A DNA stretch of 6,513 bases from an uncultured Lachnospiraceae bacterium (GTDB lineage Bacteria > Bacillota > Clostridia > Lachnospirales > Lachnospiraceae): positions 1-6,513 of the forward strand of contig CAJKQE010000111.1 of NCBI GenBank assembly GCA_905201915.1, given 5' to 3'. Shown piece by piece: positions 1 through 5,032 of this stretch. The notes beneath the pieces are model-generated. The model was not told where the DNA came from and ran no database searches. It saw only the letters and a list, made by a program, of their open reading frames with translations. Every line of letters starts with the position of its first letter. The first letter of the stretch is position 1. The position numbers were made by a program, and so were the translations under genes.

Positions 1-2
1 AT

Positions 3-341
3 GTCCTTGTCAACCGAAGCGGAAATGAAGTACACATACTGCCATTATTTTTAAGAGAAGATAGTTCCGAGTTCTACGAATGTCCGTCTGATTTTTTCCA
101 TGCAGACAAGCACAGCGTTTTCACAAGAGATTTTGACAGTATCAGCGTGGAACTTTCAACTGCCACCGTCTATTATTATGGAATTGATACAAAGACTTAT
201 GAACCGAAAGTTTCCACGCTGTCCTACTCACAAGCTGACGATTGCTTTTATATCGACAATGGAATACAGAGCGGTCACATAAAGGCATTTGAAAAAGAAC
301 TGGTAAAAGAAGCACTTTACTTAAAGCATAACCCCCAGTAA
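3..341 (+). CDS. 3' end of an unrecognised gene, cut by the window edge
   Basis: The frame is open from the first base to a TAA at 339-341 and gives 112 residues with no stop. An internal GTG at 147 could start a 64-residue product, but the frame upstream of it is equally protein-like (it contains VHILPLFLRED and YECPSDFFHADK), so this is the tail of a longer protein whose start lies left of the window. It is soluble and acidic, rich in Tyr, Phe, Asp and Ser, with no membrane segment, no cysteine pair and no obvious catalytic motif. It ends in a charged helix (AFEKELVKEALYLKHN). I do not recognise the family. Its GC content is higher than that of the next genes, and it is followed by a strongly structured segment; this would suit an accessory gene of an integrative or conjugative element, which is inference. 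Confidence 0.6.
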   Translation, partial: VLVNRSGNEVHILPLFLREDSSEFYECPSDFFHADKHSVFTRDFDSISVELSTATVYYYGIDTKTYEPKVSTLSYSQADDCFYIDNGIQSGHIKAFEKELVKEALYLKHNPQ

Positions 342-347
342 CAGACA

Positions 348-384
348 AGAGGACTTGCAAGGTTTCTGACCTTTCAAGTCCTCT
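348..384 (+). terminator. Long hairpin just after the left-edge gene
   Basis: A perfect 10-bp inverted repeat (AGAGGACTTG at 348-357, CAAGTCCTCT at 375-384) encloses a second 5-bp stem (AAGGT at 359-363, ACCTT at 369-373) with a 5-base loop. It begins 7 bases after the stop codon, where a terminator is expected. There is no T-run after it, so it is either a Rho-dependent or weak terminator or an mRNA 3'-end stabiliser. Confidence 0.5.
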
Positions 385-465
385 GCTGTATCATGGTGCT
401 GTTGGCTGTGTCCGTTCCGTCAAGGACTGCCCTACGGCGTATCGGCTTCGCCTTGATCCTTGACC
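385..465. other. GC-richer structured non-coding segment ending at a composition boundary
   Basis: No convincing gene is present. An 8-bp inverted repeat (GTCAAGGA at 419-426, TCCTTGAC at 457-464) encloses a shorter one (GGCG at 436-439, CGCC at 449-452). The segment is clearly richer in G and C than what follows, and the change to AT-rich sequence occurs right after the second arm, at about 465-470. This suggests the edge of a sequence module joined to a different one. The function is unknown. Confidence 0.4.
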
Positions 466-530
466 TCACTATAATTGTACAACTAACTTCATCATATAAT
501 AATATTCTTATCAAAATCGCCCAAATATAA

Positions 531-559
531 TTGATTATTGGTAAAAAACACGATATAAC
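531..559 (+). promoter_or_regulatory. Candidate promoter for the secreted-protein gene
   Basis: TTGATT (531-536) and TATAAC (554-559) are separated by 17 bases, a good fit to a SigA-type promoter. Transcription would start near 566 and give a leader of roughly 98 bases ahead of the ATG at 664, including the mini-ORF at 595. Other TATAAT hexamers at 470-475 and 495-500 lack a well-spaced -35 box. Confidence 0.45.
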
Positions 560-594
560 AACCAAAAATCTAAAAGCAAGGAGGATTGATTCCC

Positions 595-609
595 ATGGTA
601 TATGTGTAA
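595..609 (+). CDS. Four-codon leader mini-ORF with a strong ribosome binding site
   Basis: AAGGAGG at 578-584 is followed after 10 bases by ATG GTA TAT GTG and the stop TAA (Met-Val-Tyr-Val). The ribosome binding site is one of the strongest in the window, yet it drives only four codons. It lies 54 bases upstream of the secreted-protein start and inside the predicted leader transcript. It may be a regulatory leader peptide, or the surviving start region of a gene destroyed by rearrangement. Its expression is unproven. Confidence 0.3.
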   Translation: MVYV

Positions 610-663
610 AATATTAAGAATTCTTTGTTAAAATTTGTATTACATTCAGAAAGGAGCGTTTCT

Positions 664-1317
664 ATGAAGATTAAGAAAAAATTAATGGGTATGTTATCTT
701 GTTTATTAGTAGCAACAATTCTTCCAGTACAAGTATATGCTTCTGAATCAGCACAACCTTATGAACGAACATACTATTCTAAGGAAAACAATACAGAAGT
801 TATTATTGAGTCTAATGCATATAATATGCCAGAAGAAGATATTTCCGAAATTGTACGTGAAAATCCTAATACAAGAATTATAATTTCAAATTATGTTGAA
901 GCAGAACCAACGATTCAACCTCGATTAGTTATGGGCGTTGAAATCACACAAAAAAATACAACTCAATCGAATTATGTGGATAAAGATAGTTTTGTTATAT
1001 CTGTTGCCAAAGGTTCTAAAGTCACATTAAGCGAAACTTGGACTCAATCACTTGCGGCATCTGTAACACATAAAGAAGCAAAAAACGCTTTAAAATTGAA
1101 TGGTACTATTACCAAAACATATACTAAAACTAAATCTTTCTCAGGACCACCAGAAAATAGTGTATATAATAGTCGAGAGTATAGAGTAAAGTTCTATGCT
1201 GACAAAGGTACATATAAAGGCTACTATATCACAGATATGGGAAGAGGTCCTTCAATCAGCGGTTCATTTAAAAATCCTTTACGTTATGCAGAATATAGCA
1301 TTGACAAAAAAATTTAA
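664..1317 (+). CDS. Secreted protein of unknown function, beta-rich, toxin-like in style
   Basis: The product has 217 residues. The start is ATG 664, with AAGGAG at 651-656 seven bases upstream; the in-frame TTG at 625 would only add 13 residues before the signal peptide and has no ribosome site. Residues 1-26 form a classic signal peptide: a KIKKK N-region, a hydrophobic core and a probable cut at VYA/SES. There is no lipobox cysteine, no LPXTG and no later membrane segment, so the protein should be released. Residues about 88-190 are rich in Thr, Ser, Lys and Tyr and alternate polar and apolar residues (SKVTLSETWTQSLAASV, then LNGTITKTYTKTKSF), as in amphipathic beta hairpins. The end carries Tyr/Gly motifs (KGTYKGYYITDMGRG at 181-195). 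I do not recognise a family. The pattern recalls secreted beta-barrel or pore-forming proteins, which is inference only. The gene is monocistronic, has its own leader and terminator, and is convergent with a small membrane protein gene. Confidence 0.85.
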   Translation: MKIKKKLMGMLSCLLVATILPVQVYASESAQPYERTYYSKENNTEVIIESNAYNMPEEDISEIVRENPNTRIIISNYVEAEPTIQPRLVMGVEITQKNTTQSNYVDKDSFVISVAKGSKVTLSETWTQSLAASVTHKEAKNALKLNGTITKTYTKTKSFSGPPENSVYNSREYRVKFYADKGTYKGYYITDMGRGPSISGSFKNPLRYAEYSIDKKI

Positions 1318-1329
1318 TAATATGTAAAT

Positions 1330-1366
1330 AAAGGTTGGGAAAAGCAGTCCCAACCTTTTATTTTTT
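1330..1366 (+). terminator. Strong intrinsic terminator after the secreted-protein gene
   Basis: An 11-bp perfect stem (1330-1340 with 1348-1358, core AAGGTTGGGA) with a 7-base loop is followed by a T-rich run (TTTTATTTTTT to 1366). It lies 12 bases after the stop codon. The right arm touches the stop codon of the minus-strand gene at 1358-1360, and AAATAA-type sequence on the other side gives a weaker U-rich run on the minus strand, so the hairpin may serve both convergent genes. Confidence 0.85.
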
Positions 1367-1579
1367 CCTATATGCTTCATATCCACAAATCAATACTCCT
1401 ATAATAAGGATAAGTATAGAAATTAAAAAGGGAAGTAGTACATCATTTTCCCTAAAAGATACGATTAAACCACTTTGACCATTTACAATACATGGATTTA
1501 AAATAGTATATACAAAGCAGGCAAATGAATATATAAATCCAATAGTAGATAAAATTATCCCTAAAGCAAATTTTTTCAT
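1358..1579 (-). CDS. Small membrane protein with two transmembrane helices
   Basis: The product has 73 residues. ATG at 1579-1577 is preceded by AGGAGG (1593-1588 on the minus strand) at 8 bases, and a well-formed promoter lies upstream. Residues about 5-27 form a first hydrophobic helix and about 48-66 a second. The loop between them (NGQSGLIVSFREND) carries a few charges, and the protein ends in the positive tail YEAYRKK. By the positive-inside rule both termini are probably cytoplasmic and the loop is outside. There are three cysteines, one in the loop region and two in or near the helices. I know no family for it. Its place next to, and convergent with, a secreted protein raises the possibility of an immunity or partner protein, but small two-helix proteins are common and sequence alone does not show this. 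Confidence 0.7.
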   Translation of the reverse strand: MKKFALGIILSTIGFIYSFACFVYTILNPCIVNGQSGLIVSFRENDVLLPFLISILILIIGVLICGYEAYRKK

Positions 1580-1628
1580 TTCAATATCCTCCTATCTTTA
1601 AAATTTCAAACATTGAATTTATGAATTA

Positions 1629-1657
1629 AGTATATCACTTTTCAGTAATCGCAGCAA
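1629..1657 (-). promoter_or_regulatory. Promoter of the two-helix membrane protein gene
   Basis: On the minus strand TTGCTG (1657-1652) and TATACT (1634-1629) are separated by 17 bases, with an extended -10 TG one base before TATACT. Transcription would start near 1622 and give a 5' leader of about 43 bases carrying the AGGAGG site. Confidence 0.6.
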
Positions 1658-1757
1658 TAAAAATTAACATATTTACCCAAATACATACTTTTGCATTTCT
1701 ACAAACAATAGTCTCACATTTTTTTATCATTCAATTTAATAATTCTTTCCGATTTAC

Positions 1758-1820
1758 TACACCATTTAGTACACCATTTTTGTATCAAACTACACCATTT
1801 TATGATATATTACATCACTT
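1758..1820. repeat. Short direct-repeat cluster, TACACCATTT
   Basis: Three exact copies of TACACCATTT lie at 1758-1767, 1770-1779 and 1791-1800, and a degenerate copy (TACATCACTT, 8 of 10 matching) at 1811-1820. The start-to-start distances are 12, 21 and 20 bases, close to whole helical turns, so bound proteins would sit on similar faces of the DNA. The repeats are about 100 bases upstream of the promoter of the membrane protein gene. They could be binding sites of a regulator that uses direct repeats, or arm-type sites of a lost tyrosine integrase. The rest of 1660-1871 is AT-rich with no gene that I can support. Confidence 0.6.
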
Positions 1821-1871
1821 TACTATTTTCAAAATCTTGCAAAACATCAGTAAATACAAGGGTTTAAGAAG

Positions 1872-1934
1872 TTACATCAACTTATGGAAAAGCATTGTCA
1901 GAAAATCTATAAATTCTTTCTTATAACTTTCCAT
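1872..1934 (-). pseudogene. Truncated 5' end of a gene, possibly pyrE (orotate phosphoribosyltransferase)
   Basis: ATG at 1934-1932 follows GGAGG (1947-1943) with 8 bases between and lies 25 bases after the HAD gene stop, as a next operon gene would. It encodes only 20 residues, MESYKKEFIDFL followed by TMLFHKLM and TAA. From memory, the first 12 residues resemble the conserved N-terminus of clostridial PyrE, which should continue with a lysine- and glycine-rich KFGDF-type segment but does not. I read it as a gene start cut by a junction near 1898-1905. The match is short, so the pyrE identity is tentative; the orphan start with a good ribosome site is what the sequence shows directly. Confidence 0.35.
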
Positions 1935-1959
1935 CTTTTCAACCTCCAAAAAATACCTT

Positions 1960-2646
1960 TTAAATCCTCTCAATCTTACCACAAATTGGGGGCGATTTCA
2001 ATTGAGGAACTTTTTCTAATTGAAAATACTCATATAACTCCTGAACATAACGAAAAACGTAATCAGGATTCTCTTTTTCTAAGCTAATTGTACTTGCATG
2101 TCTCTTCCATGCCGCAGAAATACACATCACTCCTAGTTCTCTGCAAACCTTTATATCTTCAACAGTGTCACCTATGTAACAAAATTCATCTTTAGATATA
2201 GAATATTTGCACAGAAGATATTCCATATTTTCCTTTTTATTCGCAGCTCTTTCTGAACCGCATAGTATTTCATCAAATATGTTTGATATTCCTAATTTTC
2301 TCAACGTAATTGCACAACATTTTTCACCCTTCCCTGTAATCAACGCTACTACAATTTTTTGCTTTTTCAAAAACATTAATAGTCTTAACATATCCGGAAA
2401 CATTTCTGTAACTTTATCATGCAGCTGCTCGTATTGGTCGTAAAAGTCCTTTATTGCAGATTCCCAATCTTGGGTAACAACAGATTTGACCATACCTATT
2501 TCATTAAGACCGAATGTTTTCATAATTTCCTTTTCGCCAAGTTCATGGTCTACATACGGCGATATACTGTTTTGAAACGCTTGTATACACATTGGAATTG
2601 TGTCTGCTATTGTTCCATCCATATCAAAAGCAACGATCTTAAACAT
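1960..2646 (-). CDS. HAD-family phosphatase, phosphoglycolate phosphatase-like
   Basis: The product has 228 residues, the usual length for haloacid-dehalogenase subfamily I phosphatases with a helical cap. Motif I is DMDGTIAD with the nucleophile Asp8 and acid/base Asp10. Motif II is the Thr104 of ALITGKG, motif III a lysine in the AANKKEN segment (137 or 138), and motif IV GDTVED with Asp160 and Asp164 for magnesium. All catalytic positions are present, so the enzyme should hydrolyse a small phosphorylated metabolite, often a sugar phosphate, in the cytoplasm. The exact substrate cannot be read from sequence. The ATG overlaps the last base of the acetyltransferase stop (TAATG), with GGAG 10 bases upstream, which implies translational coupling. 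The C-terminal tail from about residue 211 (VPQLKSPPICGK) is proline-rich and looks less conserved. Confidence 0.9.
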   Translation of the reverse strand: MFKIVAFDMDGTIADTIPMCIQAFQNSISPYVDHELGEKEIMKTFGLNEIGMVKSVVTQDWESAIKDFYDQYEQLHDKVTEMFPDMLRLLMFLKKQKIVVALITGKGEKCCAITLRKLGISNIFDEILCGSERAANKKENMEYLLCKYSISKDEFCYIGDTVEDIKVCRELGVMCISAAWKRHASTISLEKENPDYVFRYVQELYEYFQLEKVPQLKSPPICGKIERI

Positions 2647-3239
2647 TATATACTTTCTCCGTTAATCTTACGAATTACCCTGCACGGATTACCTACTGCC
2701 AGCGAATTTTCCGGTATATCCTTTGTAACAACACTTCCAGCACCTATAACAGAGCCATCGCCTATCGTTACCCCCGGAAGAACAATAACGCCACCACCTA
2801 GCCAGCAACCATTCCCAATTTTTATAGGTAATGCATAGGTACACCGGATTAATTGTTCTGTTTCTAAGTTTGCAACATATCTTTCTGCCAACTCGACAGG
2901 ATGTGTTGCTGTATAAAGCTGCACATTTGATGCAATCAGCACATTATCACCAATGGTAATTTTATTGCAGTCTACAAAAGTACAGTTCATATTGACAGAT
3001 ACATTATTTCCCACATGAATATTCCGCCCATAATCGCAGAGAAACGGTAATGCAACTGATACCTTTGTACCGATTTCTCCAAATAGCTCCTTTAAAATAT
3101 TTTCTTTTTCTTCTTTCTGTTCATATTCAAGTGCATTATATTTTTTCAATAATTTTGTTGCACGACTTTTAAAATCCAGAAAAATTTTGTCATGACAATT
3201 ATAGCACTCCCCTGCCATACATTTTTCTAATTCAGTCAA
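2646..3239 (-). CDS. Maltose/galactoside O-acetyltransferase-like enzyme (left-handed beta-helix)
   Basis: This acetyl-CoA-dependent O-acetyltransferase belongs to the hexapeptide-repeat superfamily, which acts on sugars as a trimer. I chose TTG 3239-3237 as the start because AGGAGG (3253-3248) lies 8 bases upstream and the resulting N-terminus (TELEKCMAGECY) matches the start of the Mac domain. The in-frame GTG at 3248 overlaps that ribosome site and would add only three residues. In the 197-residue product, residues about 1-57 are the Mac N-terminal domain. Hexapeptide coils follow, with the catalytic histidine in TATHP (residue 113) and the late coils GVTIGDGSVIGAGSVV and DIPENSLAVGNP. Length and layout match maltose, galactoside and nodulation-type acetyltransferases; the acceptor sugar is unknown. 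It is coupled to the HAD gene downstream and follows the RpiR gene across a terminator. Confidence 0.9.
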   Translation of the reverse strand: MTELEKCMAGECYNCHDKIFLDFKSRATKLLKKYNALEYEQKEEKENILKELFGEIGTKVSVALPFLCDYGRNIHVGNNVSVNMNCTFVDCNKITIGDNVLIASNVQLYTATHPVELAERYVANLETEQLIRCTYALPIKIGNGCWLGGGVIVLPGVTIGDGSVIGAGSVVTKDIPENSLAVGNPCRVIRKINGESI

Positions 3240-3266
3240 TCGTATCACCTCCTGACTTCAGAATAG

Positions 3267-3297
3267 AAAAAAAGCTGTTACAAAGCAAGTAACAGCC
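3267..3297 (-). terminator. Intrinsic terminator between the RpiR gene and the acetyltransferase gene
   Basis: On the minus strand an 8-bp perfect stem, GCTGTTAC (3296-3289) with GTAACAGC (3281-3274), extended by a G-U pair at 3297/3273, has a 7-base loop and is followed by seven U residues (3273-3267). It starts 7 bases after the RpiR stop codon. Only 27 bases separate the U-run from the acetyltransferase start, so this element should limit transcription into the next two genes. Confidence 0.8.
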
Positions 3298-3303
3298 TGT
3301 TTC

Positions 3304-4017
3304 TTATATTCTCTTTGCCAAAGCTTCAACGATGAAAATAACCGGAATCTGTGTAGTTCCGTTATATCCCCCATTGATACGTTTGGTGCTCAAATGATAC
3401 GAAAAATTCCAATCAGACATTTTTGCCAACGTTGATGCAGACGAATTCGTAATACTTAATATCGTGCATTGCTTTTGCTTGAACTGGTGAATAGCTTCAA
3501 TCAACCGATCTATTTCGCCACTTTCAGAAAGAGCAATTACAACTGTATTTTTCCATTGAAATGTTGTAATCGGATAAAGCGTATCTTCTAATCCTACTGC
3601 AAAATGTCCCATATTTGCAAAATATCTTGCTCCATATTTTGCGAGTGTGCCGGATGATCCCATATCCACAAAAATTGTCAAATCTGCATTTCGAATAGCA
3701 TCGACTGCAAACAACAATTTCTTTTCAAACGCACTCGAATTTGCTCTGGCAAAAAAATCAGAAAGTTCCTGCAATTCTTCCATTGGAGGATATGTATTTT
3801 GTAAGACAATTTCCTTTTTCAAGGCTTCTTTAAAATCAGAGTATCCCTCAAAATTATTTTTATTACAAAAACGTAATATCGTTGAAGTAGAGATATGTAT
3901 TGCTTTTGCCAGTTCCCGAATAGTCATATATTGAACCTTATCAATATTGGAAACAATATACTTATAAATACAAATATCTGTTTCGTTGTATTTTTGTATC
4001 TCCTCATATGAAAACAT
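3304..4017 (-). CDS. RpiR/MurR-family transcriptional regulator with SIS domain
   Basis: The product has 237 residues, a little shorter than the usual 250-285. The N-terminal helix-turn-helix covers about 31-62 (TIRELAKAIHISTSTILRFC, then NNFEGYSDFK), the typical RpiR DNA-binding motif. A linker leads to a SIS domain at about 98-210, with the phosphosugar-binding segments VDMGSSGTLAKYGARYF (117-133) and ALSESGEIDRLIEAI (162-176). Members of this family sense sugar phosphates or amino-sugar phosphates and control nearby catabolic genes. ATG 4017-4015 has GAGGG about 10 bases upstream. It is transcribed toward the acetyltransferase and HAD phosphatase, which are the plausible targets; autoregulation is common in the family. 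The ligand cannot be told from the sequence. Confidence 0.9.
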   Translation of the reverse strand: MFSYEEIQKYNETDICIYKYIVSNIDKVQYMTIRELAKAIHISTSTILRFCNKNNFEGYSDFKEALKKEIVLQNTYPPMEELQELSDFFARANSSAFEKKLLFAVDAIRNADLTIFVDMGSSGTLAKYGARYFANMGHFAVGLEDTLYPITTFQWKNTVVIALSESGEIDRLIEAIHQFKQKQCTILSITNSSASTLAKMSDWNFSYHLSTKRINGGYNGTTQIPVIFIVEALAKRI

Positions 4018-4068
4018 AATACGATTCCCTCTCTTCCTTTATATATTTAAGCCTTCTGTGTGAGTCTA

Positions 4069-4074
4069 ATTGTA
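4069..4074 (-). promoter_or_regulatory. Candidate extended -10 box upstream of the RpiR gene
   Basis: On the minus strand TGCTACAAT provides an extended -10 (TACAAT at 4074-4069), giving a leader of about 45 bases to the ATG at 4017. No good -35 hexamer is seen at 16-18 bases, as is usual for extended -10 promoters or activator-dependent ones. It lies in the 89-base gap after the VOC gene, so the RpiR gene can be expressed separately. Confidence 0.4.
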
Positions 4075-4106
4075 GCATATTCCCCAGACTGACGGTACAG
4101 AACGCG

Positions 4107-4469
4107 CTACATCGGCGTTCCAACCTCAATCAAATTGCCATCCAAATCATAAAAACGAATTACTTTCTGTCCCCAACTGTGCACCATGAGACGATTAACA
4201 TATTGAATCGAAGGATATAATGTTTCCAGTTTTTCAATAAACGCTTCCATATTTTGTTCCTCAAAATACAACTCACAAGAATTGTTTTTCGGGATAATAT
4301 CTTTTCCAAGAAATTTTTTCCATATTTTTTCATCCTGTAACACAAGACCTTCCGTCAGAATCATATTTCCGTTATTGTCAAGTACCATATCAAGCCCAAA
4401 CAAATCATGATAAAAGCGTTTTGATTTTTCAATATCTTTTACAACAATCAAAATATTCTTTAATTTCAT
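4107..4469 (-). CDS. VOC-superfamily (glyoxalase/dioxygenase fold) protein
   Basis: The product has 120 residues, one VOC domain. I chose ATG 4469-4467 because AAGGAG lies 9 bases upstream and the protein then starts MKLKNILIVVKD, the normal beginning of the fold. The in-frame ATG at 4493 adds eight residues that are the ribosome site itself. Two beta-alpha-beta-beta-beta modules are seen: residues 1-50 (VVKDIEKSKRFYHDLFGL, then MILTEGLVL) and about 62-118 (ending FYDLDGNLIEVG, with Glu115 at the usual last metal-ligand position). An Asn stands where many members have the first metal-binding His, so glyoxalase I activity is doubtful. VOC proteins of this size include resistance proteins and isomerases; the function here is unknown. 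It lies downstream of the broken XRE gene and 89 bases upstream of rpiR, all on one strand. Confidence 0.85.
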   Translation of the reverse strand: MKLKNILIVVKDIEKSKRFYHDLFGLDMVLDNNGNMILTEGLVLQDEKIWKKFLGKDIIPKNNSCELYFEEQNMEAFIEKLETLYPSIQYVNRLMVHSWGQKVIRFYDLDGNLIEVGTPM

Positions 4470-4493
4470 TGCCCCGTTCTCCTTTATCTCCAT

Positions 4494-4563
4494 ATTTTTA
4501 TAAAAAGTATGTCTTAATACATGCGTTTTGTTATACTTCTTGACTTCTCCTTTAAACGGAGTT
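4494..4563 (-). other. Gap between the XRE remnant and the VOC gene
   Basis: This 70-base AT-rich gap has no terminator with a U-run. A weak dyad (ATGT, six bases, ACAT, near 4508-4521) and a small hairpin with CTCC/GGAG arms just after the XRE stop are visible. TATAAA on the minus strand could be a -10 box for the VOC gene, but no matching -35 is seen. The original arrangement was probably XRE to VOC in one transcript. Confidence 0.25.
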
Positions 4564-4977
4564 TTACGCCTTCTTCCGTGTCAGGAAAATTCCAGCAACT
4601 GCTCCACCAAAGACTATCGGCGCTAACCTGAAAAACAACCATTCAAATGCATGAAAACCAACTCCCAAAACAGCTGTTTCCGGGTCATTATAATTCCAAT
4701 TTAGATAGGGGCTGTTTAATTCAATTAAGACCGCTGAAATTATTACGATAACTGCACACAATATAATAAGTAATCCTTGAATAATTTTTCGTCTTGCAAT
4801 CTTCTTTTGTGCGAGTTGTAAATTTATAATCTCCAATTTTTCTGAAATTACTTCTAAATCACTGATCTTAGTTTCAACAATAGTTTCTCCAAGCAAAATA
4901 CTAACAGGGGTTTCTAGAACCTCTGATATGGAAATCAGCATATCGGAATCAGGAACCGACATTCCTGTTTCCCTTAG
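4564..4977 (-). pseudogene. 5'-truncated XRE regulator with C-terminal membrane anchor
   Basis: Reading upstream from the first ATG (4962), the frame runs through LRETG to a TAA at 4980-4978. The sequence from ETGMSVPDSDMLISISEVLE onward matches the end of an XRE helix-turn-helix domain, which normally reads KWE(T/R)G and is preceded by some 40-45 residues of DNA-binding domain. Those residues are missing, so the gene was cut at about 4974-4977. What remains is the last XRE helix, a short charged linker (coordinates 25-60 from Met4962), a hydrophobic helix at about 60-81 (IIQGLLIILCAVIVIISAVL), an aromatic loop and a second helix at about 106-127 ending in TRKKA. The ATG at 4962 has only a poor ribosome site (AGGGAAACAGGA), so a residual membrane peptide is possible but not expected. 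The intact protein would have been a membrane-tethered regulator. Confidence 0.8.
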
Positions 4978-4993
4978 TTAAAGATATTGTTTT

Positions 4994-5025
4994 ATCTGAG
5001 TGCCAGAATCTGCTGACACTCAGAT
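4994..5025 (+). terminator. Hairpin at the recombinase-side edge of the truncated XRE gene
   Basis: A 9-bp perfect inverted repeat (ATCTGAGTG at 4994-5002, CACTCAGAT at 5017-5025), one C-A mismatch and a further 3-bp stem (CAG/CTG) enclose a 6-base loop. TTTTT follows at 5025-5029 on the plus strand, so it can end plus-strand transcripts heading into the recombinase gene. On the minus strand it is followed by AAAAC and lacks a U-run, so it is not a normal terminator for the recombinase itself. Its place beside an element boundary makes a role as a terminal dyad also possible. Confidence 0.6.
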
Positions 5026-5032
5026 TTTTGTA

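Noticed and set aside
374..565. 63-codon minus-strand reading frame
   Set aside because: It runs across the hairpin segment and the composition boundary and has no ribosome site; its arginine-rich end is the complement of the structured repeat, not protein-like.
625..663. TTG at 625 as the start of the secreted protein
   Set aside because: It has no ribosome binding site and would bury the signal peptide behind 13 residues, while ATG 664 has AAGGAG at the right distance.
1758..1820. CRISPR array
   Set aside because: The repeats are only 10 bases with 2 to 11 bases between them, far too short for repeat-spacer units, and no cas gene is present.
2207..2838. Plus-strand frames opposite the HAD and acetyltransferase genes
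   Set aside because: They are shadows: the minus strand carries complete catalytic motifs and ribosome sites over the same bases.
3647..3934. 95-codon plus-strand frame opposite the RpiR gene
   Set aside because: No ribosome site and no family resemblance; the minus strand encodes a clear HTH and SIS protein.
4037..4051. AT palindrome upstream of rpiR as an operator
   Set aside because: The arms of TTTATATATTTAA pair only partly and such sequence is expected by chance in AT-rich DNA.
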